A DNA stretch of 64,000 nt from Struthio camelus (lineage: Eukaryota > Chordata > Aves > Struthioniformes > Struthionidae), in NCBI RefSeq assembly GCF_040807025.1, contig NC_090982.1, positions 28,802,514-28,866,513 of the forward strand. Reading direction: 5' to 3'. The notes under the pieces were generated by a model. That model had not been told where the DNA came from. It ran no database searches and worked only from the letters and a program-made list of their open reading frames with translations. The translations under genes were made by a program, and so were the position numbers. The first letter of the stretch is position 1. Every line of letters begins with the position of its first letter. Shown here piece by piece: positions 46,358-64,000 of the stretch.

Positions 46358-46943
46358 ATTGTTAGGCACTTGAACAAAAAGGGAAAAAAAATGCAGGGGT
46401 TGCTAATAATTAATTTTCTATAATGTTTCTAAAAACATTAGTGGTTTTGGCATACCAACTCTACAGCAAGATGCTTCTAAAAAGTGTAACATGTTTACTC
46501 AAGTGTTTCAACTACATTGCTCAGAACAAGAATTTAAAAGTATTTAGCACCCTAAAATAACACCAACTTGTCATTTGTAAGGCATCATTTGCTAAAATTT
46601 TATAAGCTATGATTGTAAATGATAAGTAGAAAAAAAAAACTAAGCTGGACAGCAATGTACTTATGCATATTCTTTTAAATATACTTAATTCCATAGCTGT
46701 GAAAAAAAATAACTCACAGCCAAAGCTAGCATGGGAAATACGAAAATAGTATTTTAAATGTAGAGCTTAAAAAAGTAAACTTTGAAACTCTTTGATTAAG
46801 CAGTACTTCTTCAGTAAATGTATTCCCCCCGCCCCCTTACATTTCTGTAAATAGTATTTAAAAATACACTGATTTTCTTTGTATCAATGCAGGCTATGCT
46901 ATAAGCAAATCACACTTTGTGGATGCAAACAATGTTTTTCCTT
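46352..46943 (-). other. GNA14: GNA14 3' UTR (end inferred)
   Basis: Downstream of the GNA14 stop on the minus strand. The end is set at an AATAAA (TTTATT at 46352 on +). Contains a G-rich stretch on the transcript strand at 46825-46836. Confidence 0.45.
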
Positions 46944-53652
<6,709 letters not shown>

Positions 53653-56520
53653 CTAATCAGTTAAATGATTACATTATTGTGAAAAAGGTTTGCTAACATT
53701 CAGCATAGGCAGAACACATTCTCTGTTATAATCATTCCCATATACAGATTAAGCATCAAAAAGAAACCTAGGAGAACACAAATGATTGATTGTAATCCTT
53801 GAATGCATTTAACTTTTCAAGTCAAATGATATACTGAATATTTGAACCTAGTAAGTTTTGCTTATTACTGTTACCCTGATGTGATTTTTTTTCTCTTTTG
53901 TTTTTTGTTAAGGGGAGCTCTGCACAGCGCAGGAAGAGCTCTAAAATTACCATTTTAAAACTCACTATATTTTAATCTCAATTCATAAGAGTACTATTTT
54001 TTCTAAATGTCTACTGTAGCTACTTTAGCTTCTGGTTTGCCCTGAAACAAAGTTTGTGTAAACAATCACCATGCAGGCATCAAATTTCTACAAGGCATCT
54101 TCTGTGTAATGCCTGTCTCATTGAGGTACAGCCAAGGTACTCTGTAGAAAGAAAAAATTGTCTTTGCTCTTTGCTGGTCGGTCTCCAAGAGCTACCACAA
54201 AGACAAATATATGTCTTGTTGTTAAGAAGGGAAACAGGAATCTATTATCTCCTCTACAACTATTCAGCTGGGTATATACTGACATTTGAGAAATTTTTTT
54301 GAACTCTGGAAAAGTATTGCTGCAAAATCTGTTTAATTTTGAAATAAGTTAACTTATTTTTTCTTTGGAATATAACAGATTGGTTACTGTGAATTTAGTT
54401 TTCTAACACTTTTGCCAGTACATTGCTAGATATCTAGATTTTAAAATACATCTTCTTTAACAGCAAAATAAAGTTTCTTCCCTCCCTCATACTTCAGCCT
54501 GAGAAGCAACAGACAGTAAGGGTGCATACAGACCAGTTTTGGATATGGGTTCCTAACTGGAAAAATCTAAATATTGGTAGGCTTCTTTATTTACTAGTTC
54601 AAAATGAGATGGACATTAGACAGAAAACAGGACTCCTACAGACCCCATATCTTCAATTATTGTGGATAACCATAAAACTATGCAACAGAAACAAATACGT
54701 CAAAAAGCAACTTCTCCAGGCTTAGTTCAAATTAATTTTAAAAACTGTAAGTCTATGAAACGTTTGGAAAATACTTTTCTCCTGACTTTTCACATTAAGA
54801 TTTACAATACTTTCATAATGCCTAGGCAGATTTTCCATGATCAGAATTATCTTTCATTTTACAGCTGTTCTGTTACACAAAAAGTTCCATGCATATGATA
54901 AAAATAGTACCTAGAAGCTTTTAACATAACCATTATAATTGCATTCTTACGCTGTAAATAATCAGCCTAAAATAGTTTAATACACAATATGCTATAAATA
55001 TTCCTGTTAGTATTTCTTTCTGCTACTTTGCAAATATATGGTAATCCATAATAATTTTTACCTTAAACAATGTAACTGTGATAACAGGACAGGTAGTATT
55101 GTCAACTGCATAGATTTTGCTGTGCCTTATTTATTATATCAAATACTCGGGACCGAATAGGGGAAGAGCTTAATGTGTGACTTGCATCTGATTTAGGCAG
55201 GAGATACGAGGTGAGATATTATGCATGCGATGTTCTAGTAACAGCTTGTGCCCATGCTTCCAATCTTATCTGATGAAATACAAATACAGAATAATACAGA
55301 TTACAAATAACTCTTCCTTCAGTTTGCTCAAGTCACAGAACAGATATTCTTCTCTAGTGCTTTATCAGAAAGTTTCTCTTAGTGTGATTTTTAACATCCA
55401 GTATTACGAGAAGGCTGCTGAAAACACCATTTAAATGATGATGTTTTTAGGAGGACTAAAGACTTAGCTTCTTGTATTGTTGTGTTAGCACAAAGCAGAG
55501 TAATGCTCAGCTATTCATTTAAGAGCTGTTTGCAGTTTTTTTTTTTACCCTAAAATGAACATGTTATTATTGATTACATAATTGGATTGAAATTATTCAC
55601 CATTTTAAAGATTTCAGTAAAGACTGCTCTATTTACAATGGTTTTGGTAAGAGATTTTTTTGCACATAGAAATGAAAAACCTGATACAACAGTGGCAAAT
55701 TGTTCTAGTTGGATTTTTTTCAAAATTATTTTCTTGCTAACCTTAACATGAAAGCCATTTGCGAAAAGAGAGGAGGGGAGAAGTCATCCACTTCCTTCAT
55801 GGAGGGAACTGCTATTTGATCTGCTCATCAAAAAAGCATTTTTACTGGGGCTTCATTCCACATTCAAACTTTGCATGTGTCTAACAGGGCTTCACACAGT
55901 TGCAGCTGTGAAACTAACCCTGATATCCGTTCCTTATGAAAAGAAATATTTCATAATTGTCTACTTCTGCAAACCTCAGTCGCCTTACCTGATCAAATGC
56001 CACTGTGATTAAAAAATACTTTTTGGGAAAATAATGCAGGTTAATTTTTCATTTCATAGCATTTAATGACTAGAGCTCAACATTGACAGCTAGTCCTTCT
56101 CTTGTAGTTTAAAGAAAAAAACCTACAAAAACAACAAATCAAGTGAAAAATTACTTAAAAGCACTAATGTGGTTTTAGCATCATTTTACTGGCATGTATT
56201 CTTCTTCATCCTCCGTAAACAAGCCTATTACTATTAAAAAATGCCTCTGGTATGGGTATGGATTACAGGCAGATAATATGACACACAAACTAGATACAGA
56301 AAACTTGAGTTTCCTCAGGCATGAGGATAAATGAGTAATCACAGGAGACAGTGTGCTATAATCCAGCCAGAACTGAAAGAGAAGGGGATTAGACTTGAAA
56401 TACACTCTAAGGGCCTTAGGAGAAGCAGAAGGTCCTTCAAACCCAGCAGTGAAAGAGTCCTGTAGCTTCTATACTGGGGTCACAGCTGCATTTCTAACTA
56501 ACTAAATGGCAGGGGCATTG

Positions 56521-56546
56521 TGGGGTGTGGGGGGGGGGAGGGCGTG
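56521..56546 (+). repeat. G-rich tract
   Basis: A short run with four or more G-tracts including a G9-10 run, in an otherwise AT-rich intron. It has G-quadruplex potential on the + strand. Confidence 0.75.
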
Positions 56547-59504
56547 GAGAACTTAGTACTTATAGCAAATATTCCTCATAAGTAACAACCATGCAAGTTA
56601 TTTCAACCTCTGACTACTGTAATGATTGAAGCAAATTATTTTTCTACACAACTGTGCTAAAGGGAACTGGACAGTTGGTTGTAAATCTAATTTTAAGTAA
56701 TTCTGACAGTCAAACATTTATAGTATTACAGTTTATTTGCAGATAGTCTGTGTTTTATTCAAAGTAAACACAAGTATTTGTTGCAACTGAATTGAAAATT
56801 TGCAAGCCCCAGCAAAACTAAGTAAACCCCACAAATTCTCTAAAATGCAGCTCTTTCAGTAGGTCATAAGAAATAGTCCTGATAATGAGTTTTTTGTTTT
56901 TTCAATTCTTGCATCTTCTGGACTGAAGGGTTTTTGATGATTTTTTTGCTGTTACTGGTTACAGCCCTTTAAAGTCTGATAAAATTCATTGCCTTTTTTT
57001 CCCTCTGGTTAAACACTGTAAAAGGTAATAGAGTCATGCTATGTTACACAGGGCTTACAGGGTTTGTATTATTGCTCTGCAGAATCCCATGACAAGGAGT
57101 TTTAGAAAAGGGTTATTAAATCTTGTCAGCACTTAGTAATAATTTAAGTTTACATTTCAACAAGTATATTTTGATATTGCCAACAACATACCATGAAAGT
57201 AATTTAAATATGAAACTTTATGAGATTTTTGGCAGGAAGCCATCCTCAGTGTTTCAAATGCATTTTGAAACCTTCCACTGCAACTGTAAGTGCACTAGAA
57301 ATTTAGTTTTCTTTTCCCTCAAAGCAAGAGTGGAAGCTGATGGATTTCTCACCTACCACTAAGAAGTTAGACCAAAAAACACCATGAAAATATATAGTAT
57401 TGCAATGCAAGAGTAGTAGGTGCTTTAGAGAAAGAACAGAAAGGACATGTTAGTATGAGAAGAAAAAAAAAAACAACCCAAAATATCTACGATCGTTACA
57501 GACCAAACCAAGGAACAAGGAGGGGAAATGCAAACCAGCACAAGCACATGTTAAAAATGTCAGTTATTGGCACAGATTTTTTTTTTTTTTTAATGAAATA
57601 CAAGCAACAAATAAGTTCCAGAAATCTCTCTTAATTAAAATAGTATAACACATTATGCTCTCTTTAAACATGGTAGAAGGAGAAACAGTAGAAGCAGCAT
57701 TAAAAGTGCTATAATATTTTATATTCAAAATCCCTATTGTGAAGCTACCTTATTTCAGGGTGTGTATTTTTTGGTTTTTTTTTTTTTTAAAGTAGATCTC
57801 TGCTTTTAGATGGTATGGAGCAGGCAGAGAAAAAGAACACACGTGGTTAAAACATAGGTGACTAACTTTGACTACAACACAAGAGTAATAATCCTATTAA
57901 AAAAACAAACAAACCTCTGTGATCCTGAAGAGAAAAAGAACCACGTATAACAAAGTGGAAAAAATATTTGGCAAATACATTCAGAATATGTATCTAAGCT
58001 GCTTAAAATATTAAAAAAAATCTATTAGCCTTATAAAAATGTATTATATTGGTCTATAGTGGAAAGCAAATTTAATCCTGCAATTAAAGGCTAACAGATA
58101 CTGTGGCACAAGGGATACTTTAGGATTCAATGGTCAATTTGTTTTTTTCAAAAAGGTATATCAGAGAGAAATAAAATAAGCAGGAGGGTTCCTGAATATT
58201 TCTTTTCTTTCACTTCATTCAGAAATACCACTGGATAAAAGCAGTTTTCTCATCTTTTGCAGAAGTGCCGAGGAACTGTCACAATGAATATATATGTAAT
58301 GCTAAATTCAACTTTTAGTAAGGACAAATCTTTGCCGGACAAGAAATGGGTAATACCACAAGTGAAAACTGTCACATTTTAAATGGAGGAATACATTCAA
58401 TCTCCAACTGTTATGTCTGATGTGTAGTGCTGATTATTTCAGCAAAGCTGTTTTTGGAAGGTCTGAATCTCACCACTTGGAAAGAACATATATTTCATTT
58501 GAGCCTTTCCAGCTATGTCCTATCTCTTGGAAAAGTGAATGTCCAGTCTAACACAGAAAAATGGCTTTATGTACTACCTAATGAAGCACTTTGTATTTAC
58601 AAGACCTAAATTTATTTACAAATTTATTTCTTTACCCATAACCTAGATTATTACTTCTTTAGATAATGGTCTACAAGGAGCAGTCTGGTTTGGAGCTGTA
58701 ACTATTGAAAGTGTTTCCTCTTTTGTAAACACCTTATGGTAAAGGCAGGAATTATTCATTAAATAAGTACTGTAAGAAGAAATGAATCTCCTATTTTACT
58801 AAGCATTTGCATCTTATTCCCTTTGCACCTACAGTCATACCTCAGAACCCAATTCATCTGGCTGGGCAAAATAAACTATTCTGTAAAAGTAATACTTGGA
58901 AGCTACAGCACATTCTTCACAGGAAACGGAGGATCACAGGAAGGGACACAAATAGTTATTCAGTGTTGGAAGGTAACAAGAAAACCCAAGCAGGGGTGAA
59001 AATTGGTTCAATAAATAATATTTATCAACAGATATTTAGGTACAACAGGAGATTTAAGTTAGCATGCCCTGTAAATAGGAAGTTTGTGTCCATTGATAAA
59101 CAGCAGATTTTTATATCTCTTTCCATGTTTACTTCTACAGGGCCACTGAAATAGAGATTATCCCTCACTACAGAATATATAGAAATATGCAATTAAGTAC
59201 TTGACTCCTCTTCAAACTGTTGTTAAGCCTGTAAATTGAACTTTTTTGCCATATAATTTATTCCGGAAGTCCTCATGTTTTACTAAAACCATGTTTGCTT
59301 TCATTTTCATCACATTTTTTGAAACAGTCCCATCAGATAATTTGACATAACAAATAGGGTGTGTTTTGTCTTTAAAAAAAGAAAATGAGAATGCATAAAA
59401 TGGAAAAGAAAAATGGTACTGAATTATAAAATCCTACAATGGGGAATGGGAGGCTGCTGTTCCGAGGCCATATATAGTTTCAATAGAAGTTACTGAGTAG
59501 CAAA

Positions 59505-60388
59505 TCACAGAATCACTGAATTGTTTCGGTTGGAAGGGACCTCTGGAGATCATCTCGTTCAACCTCCCTGTTCAAGCAGGGTCACCTAGAGCATATTGCC
59601 CAGGATCACATCCAGACGGGTTTTGAATATCTCCAGGGAAGGAGACTCCACCACCTCTCTGGGCAACCTGTCCCAGTGCTCTGTCACCCTCACAGGAAAG
59701 AAGTTTTGCCTCAGGTTCAGACAGAACTGCCTGTGGTTCAGTTTCTGCCCGTTGCCTCTTGTCCTGTTGCTGGGCACCACGGAGAAGAGGCTGGCCTCAT
59801 CCTCTTGACACTCCCCCTTCAGATACTTGTACACATTCATGAGATCCCCTCTCAATCTTCTCTTCTCCAGGCTGAACAGGCCCAGCTCTTGCAGTCTTTC
59901 TTCGTAGGAGAGATGCTCCAGCCCTCTAATCATCTTGGTAGCCCTCCGCTGGACTCTCTCCAGGAGTGCCATGTCTCTCTTGTACTGGGGAGCCCAGAAC
60001 TGGACACAGTACTCCAGGTGAGGCCTCAGCAGGGCTGACTAGAGGGGCAGGATCACCTCCTTCGACCTGCTGGCAACACTCTGCCTCATGCACCCCAGCA
60101 TACCACTGGCCTTTTTGGCCACAAGGGCACATTGCTGGCTCGTGGTCAACTTGTTGTCCACCAGCACTCCCAGGTCCTTCTCTGCAGAGCTACTTTCCAG
60201 CAGGTCAACCCCCAGCCTGTACTGGTGCCTGGGATTATTCCTGCCTAGGTGCAGGACCTTGCACTTGCCTTTGTTGAACTTCAGGAGGTTCCTCTCTGCC
60301 CAGCTCTCCAGCCTGTCCAGGTCCCTCTGAATGGCAGCACAGCCTTCTGGTGTGTTAGCCTCTCCCCCCAGTTTAGTATCATCAGCTT
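59505..60388 (-). mobile_element. CR1 LINE fragment, 5'-truncated
   Basis: A continuous CR1 3' end, in the same orientation as GNA14. The terminal CACAGAATCA motif is at the left (59505). The minus strand encodes the ORF2 C-terminus ([37 protein letters not shown]) and, upstream, [13 protein letters not shown] and the text following the polymerase core. The frame is broken by TAG at 60039-60041. Truncation near 60388 is the usual result of incomplete reverse transcription. The element cannot move. Confidence 0.94.
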
Positions 60389-60446
60389 TATAATAATGCT
60401 TTAGGTTTTACTGTGAAGTTATGTGAAGTTTCAAGTTCTGGGCTTT

Positions 60447-60499
60447 TTGTTTGTTTGTTTGTTTTGTTGTTGTTTGTTAGTTTTGTTGTTGTTTGTTAG
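60447..60499. repeat. (GTTT)n plus a perfect 2 x 19-bp duplication
   Basis: GTTT units run into two identical 19-bp units at 60462-60480 and 60481-60499. It lies about 60 bp beyond the truncated 5' end of the CR1 copy. Confidence 0.9.
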
Positions 60500-62033
60500 T
60501 TAAAAAATTCTTTGGAATGGAAACAAATAGAAACTCAAATGCTTAATGTATATCAGTCTCAGTACCGGCAAGGCTGCTGGTATACCAAGTTTTCCTGAAT
60601 TACACATGGTGCAAAATACAGTTCCTCAGATTTTTATCCAAGTCTGCTATCTTTCTCCCTATCTCAGCTTCTATTTCTGTAGCAATTACTTGGATGAACA
60701 CACTGAGGGACCTGTAAAATTAGCTACACAATCACCTATGATTGCTTTATCCAACTGGGTGCAAGGAGACCTGAGCATGAGCAAACCAGTGTTAAAACTG
60801 AGGAAGCTAATGGAACTGGCTGCGTTGTACATACAATGTATACCCTGCTGCTCTTACCACTATAGCTTTATGACCGTCAGAGGGAAAAGAAGACAGGTAA
60901 GTACTCTCAGGGAAGCCTGAGAGTATGTTAGGGTTTGTTTCAGTTTTTAAATGGAAGAACATTATGAAAGAGGAAAATTAAGAGAGCTGAAACACAAAAG
61001 GAAGAGTTGTTTCAGCAGGAGTACATACATATGGACTAAAATATAAATGTACATACAGAAATATACAAGTATGCATATATTTCATATATTGAGACTTTCA
61101 GGTTTCCAGCACTTCAAGTTTAGTTTTCAGGGGGAAGAGAGAGGGGAAAAATAATATCAGTTTAACATCTCCAGATATAATCAAGTGACATTTTGTATTG
61201 TTTCTTAGCTGGTTCATTTTTCTACTCTAGAGTAGACAGAGACCATTGTTTGGCACACTGCAAAAATATTTGGGTCACAGCTTGATTTAATGATCTCAAT
61301 TTGAAATGGTGGTTTTAATCTTTCATGCTTTTTTACTTTCCTAAGTACCGACTGCCATCAAACAGGGATGGTTTTAGAGAGCTGTGTGCAAGAGTGAGAT
61401 GTGTACTCTTTGCCTTACTAACCATCATATGTTTAAAAAGAAGGGGGATTGTCCCTCTTATTGTAACAGTCAGTAACTAGCATATATTGACATGGAAGAT
61501 AAGTATTACACATTCTGACTTTCTTTTGAAGGAAGAAGAGGGTAGAGAGACAGAGTGCTCCTCTCCTGAAGAATTAAAATGTCCCCCATAAAGCAGAATT
61601 TCTAGTGGTCTGTTAATCCAAGTGGGGTCCTTTATACACATTAACTTGCCATCTTTGTAGAAAATGTATGCAGTGTTAAAGTCTTCAGTCCTACTAGAAA
61701 GAGAGTAAGACTGCAGACTTGCAAATGGAACATTGCTTCCCATTAATGTAAATGATCACTGAAATCTTTATTTGTAAGATTAAGCACAAGCTTTGCTTTG
61801 AACATGCAAGTAATGCTATCAAGTTCAAAATTAAGAACATATGTAACTTTTCACAGGGCTGACACACAGCTAGTATGCCAAGGGGAGAGGGAAGTTGCTA
61901 CGTTCCTTTGAAAAGTTATTTTTCCTATTCCTTTACAATATTTAGTCTCATAAATAGAAGCAGACTCTTAAAAATAAGTAAGGACAAGCTCCATATCCTG
62001 AAGGCTTTGAGATTCACGACCAACACTCATAGG

Positions 62034-62060
62034 AGAAAAGAAAAGAAAAGAAAAGAAAAG
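62034..62060. repeat. (AAAAG)n simple repeat
   Basis: About five pentanucleotide units in GNA14 intron 2. Confidence 0.9.
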
Positions 62061-63078
62061 ATGGTAGTTTGCTGTGAGAGTTGGTGACCCCCTTCTGAAG
62101 GCATCTGTCCCCCAACACCCTGGGTCCTATGCTCCACACAACACCATTAACCAAAAGGCTCCAATGGACCATCTGCCCGTGCTACTTCACTGTGTGGTCA
62201 CTAAGGAGTTTCCTGGAAATTTCTTTTGAATACCAAGATGGCAAAAGGAAATTCTGCAAACAATGATCTGAGACTGGAAGTGAATCACAAATCAAACATG
62301 AATTGGAAATACCATTTTGCAAAAAAATCAAAAGCAAAAACACAGCTCAGATGTATGAACAGGCAAGAGCGCACATTACAGCACATTTAGCACTACAAGG
62401 TCACATGTGACATACTACTTTTGGTTCTCAGGACACACTTCAAGAATGAAGTGGACTATTGGAGTGTCCAAAAGACAAAATTAAATTAGCAATGAATAGA
62501 AACTTAGGAAACACGGCCTGTCAGATAAAATGAAGGGTGGGTTATTTAAGTCAGATGCTGCTACTGTAGAAGAGAAGCAGAAAAATCCATTCTCTCTGAT
62601 CCTAGTAGGCAGGACAAAATGGTAATGATAATCCTTGTAAGAGACTGTGTGAATGTTAAGAGATTGCGTTAAGCAATTTGCATTACTGGAGATCTTTAAG
62701 AACAGGCTACACAAATATCTGTCAAGAATTATATCATGATTGTTGATGCTGGTATGGAATAGGTGGGGAAGTGGATCCTCTTGAGGCTAAGGAAAAAATA
62801 ATCTGCTTCTTTCTGGAGATAGTTTTTACATTATTATTTTTAATGGAATATCAGCTAGTAATAGTCTTTCCTAGATCAGCCATGGTTTTAAGATTTGATA
62901 CTTACAATCCATCTAGACTAGAAGTTAAAGTATTGCACTATTTCTTTAACATGTGATAACTAGAATTTGAGAGGTCAAGAACTTGCCTTTTTTGTGTCAT
63001 GTCTTTGGACTGCAACACCAATATTCCTGGAAGCAAGCTAAGGCTACAGAGGCAAGCATAAAACCTTTATAGAACCTT

Positions 63079-63120
63079 TATATTTACTTGTGCCTGTTAA
63101 AATAGGTACAAGTAAATATA
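63079..63120. repeat. Near-perfect hairpin, 17-bp arms, 8-nt loop
   Basis: Arms 63079-63095 and 63104-63120 pair with a single G-T wobble around GTTAAAAT. Confidence 0.85.
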
Positions 63121-63701
63121 TACCTAAAGCAACATGTATCTTATTTTGGCTTTGTTTCTTAGTTTAAAAGCACTAAAACAAAGGTAAGCTTCTACTTATC
63201 TTTCTAGGAAGTAAAAACAAGAAAATTCACACTACATCCTGGCCATGTGGGTATGTTCCCCTCTGATTATTAATCCTACTTTTCTGAGGACAGATGTATC
63301 ATCAGTTGTCTGGTCTCTTTGCACACGGTTTCTTTTCTTTGGTGGAACTGTCTCACACCTCTAAACTGACCATTTTGGGGAACCTTCCTGACATTACCAG
63401 GAGTTGTGGAAACAAAACTTTCCATTTACCATGCTAAGAACAACAAATTATTCTCAATTATTTCATCTTGTTCAAGGTATGTATTTAACATAAGTATTGA
63501 CAATATGCTAGCAATAGCAATGTTGGTACAAAAAAAGATTTGGTTTGAAAAGGTGCCTAGACTAACTAAACCACCTTCTAACTTGAAGCTATGTCTCAAA
63601 GCAAGGCAGGACCCGTTCTCAGGTAAGGCTGTATCAAATCCAGTACTTCATTTAAAAAAAAAAAAAAATCTTAGTAATATTTGGAAGTTGAGAATATAGA
63701 A

Positions 63702-63813
63702 AATTAATGTAACCGATTAATAAATTAGTAACTGATTAGTAACCAGAAAATTAGTAACTGATTCTAGTAACTAATAATAATTCTAGTAACTAATAGGAAT
63801 TCTAGTAACTGAT
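63702..63813. repeat. Degenerate minisatellite built on a TAGTAACT core
   Basis: Six or more spaced copies of (C)TAGTAACT(G/A)AT with units of about 11-19 bp; the last three are closest to each other (ATTCTAGTAACTAATA type). Confidence 0.85.
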
Positions 63814-64000
63814 TTGACCACATGATATTGAAGACACCTACACAATATGGGATATATTGAAATGCATTTGAGAAAAATCCATCCGTGTTTTTAGGGGGAG
63901 GATAGTGTTAAGAATTTCTCAGAAACATTACACTGGGACTGTGGAATCTATGTTTATGCTCTTAATAAAGAGATCAGCACATTTTCGCTAACCTAAAACA

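Larger units (their letters stand above)
53653..64000 (-). other. GNA14: GNA14 intron 2 (3' part)
   Basis: At least 10.3 kb. I searched the minus strand for the exon 2 text (ending YKYEHNK) and did not find it. The intron holds a CR1 fragment (59505-60388), a G-rich stretch (56521-56546), simple repeats, a hairpin (63079-63120) and a degenerate minisatellite (63702-63813). Confidence 0.8.

Noticed and set aside
58807..59154. 115-codon plus-strand ORF in GNA14 intron 2
   Set aside because: No known motif, antisense to the host gene, no context supporting a gene.
59596..60330. Plus-strand ORFs across the second CR1 copy (59596-59808, 59676-60038, 59966-60277, 60088-60330) and the minus ORF at 59926-60132
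   Set aside because: Antisense or out-of-frame shadows of the CR1 ORF2 reading frame.
61477..61743. 88-codon minus-strand ORF, considered as a GNA14 exon
   Set aside because: Sequence does not resemble any G-alpha region and lacks suitable splice phase.
53653..64000. GNA14 exon 2 within the window
   Set aside because: The minus strand was scanned for the expected 185-nt exon ending in YKYEHNK and nothing matched; it should lie beyond 64000.

Overview
The window is vertebrate nuclear DNA, almost certainly from a bird. It is AT-rich and intron-dominated, and it carries two CR1 LINE fragments, the typical avian interspersed repeat. It holds the 3' halves of two convergent protein-coding genes. 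VPS13A (chorein, a bridge-like lipid-transfer protein) lies on the + strand from before base 1 to about 40.0 kb. GNA14 (a Gq-class G-protein alpha subunit) lies on the - strand from about 46.35 kb to beyond base 64000. VPS13A and GNA14 are neighbours at human 9q21, and the homologous segment lies on the avian Z chromosome, so Z linkage is likely but is not shown by the sequence itself.

Region by region: 1-2676 is VPS13A intron. Bases 2677-22819 hold 18 VPS13A exons, equivalent by homology to human exons 51-68. Bases 25102-25164 are an alternative terminal exon (human exon 69, isoform B) with its own stop and poly(A) signals. Bases 33635-39163 hold the last four exons of the long isoform (human exons 70-73). 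A 3' UTR follows, then about 6 kb of intergenic DNA. Bases 46944-53652 hold GNA14 exons 7 to 3 on the - strand, and the rest is GNA14 intron 2. CR1 fragments sit at about 15311-16515 (VPS13A intron) and 59505-60388 (GNA14 intron 2), both in minus orientation.

Every exon was placed by reading GT-AG boundaries and checking that reading phase carries across each junction. The 22-exon long VPS13A route gives 834 codons plus stop. The short route gives 743 codons plus stop. GNA14 exons 3-7 give 252 codons plus stop, which with residue 104 as the first codon puts the invariant switch residues at R179 and Q205, as expected for GNA14.

I found no RNA gene, CRISPR array, operon-like system or clearly new gene. 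The most interesting biology is the conserved alternative 3' end of VPS13A, which swaps the whole C-terminal PH-like module (111 residues) for a 20-residue acidic tail. Smaller curiosities are a nonsense codon shared by both CR1 copies, three perfect tandem duplications, several hairpins, a degenerate minisatellite, an Alu-like 23-mer, and a few long unexplained ORFs.
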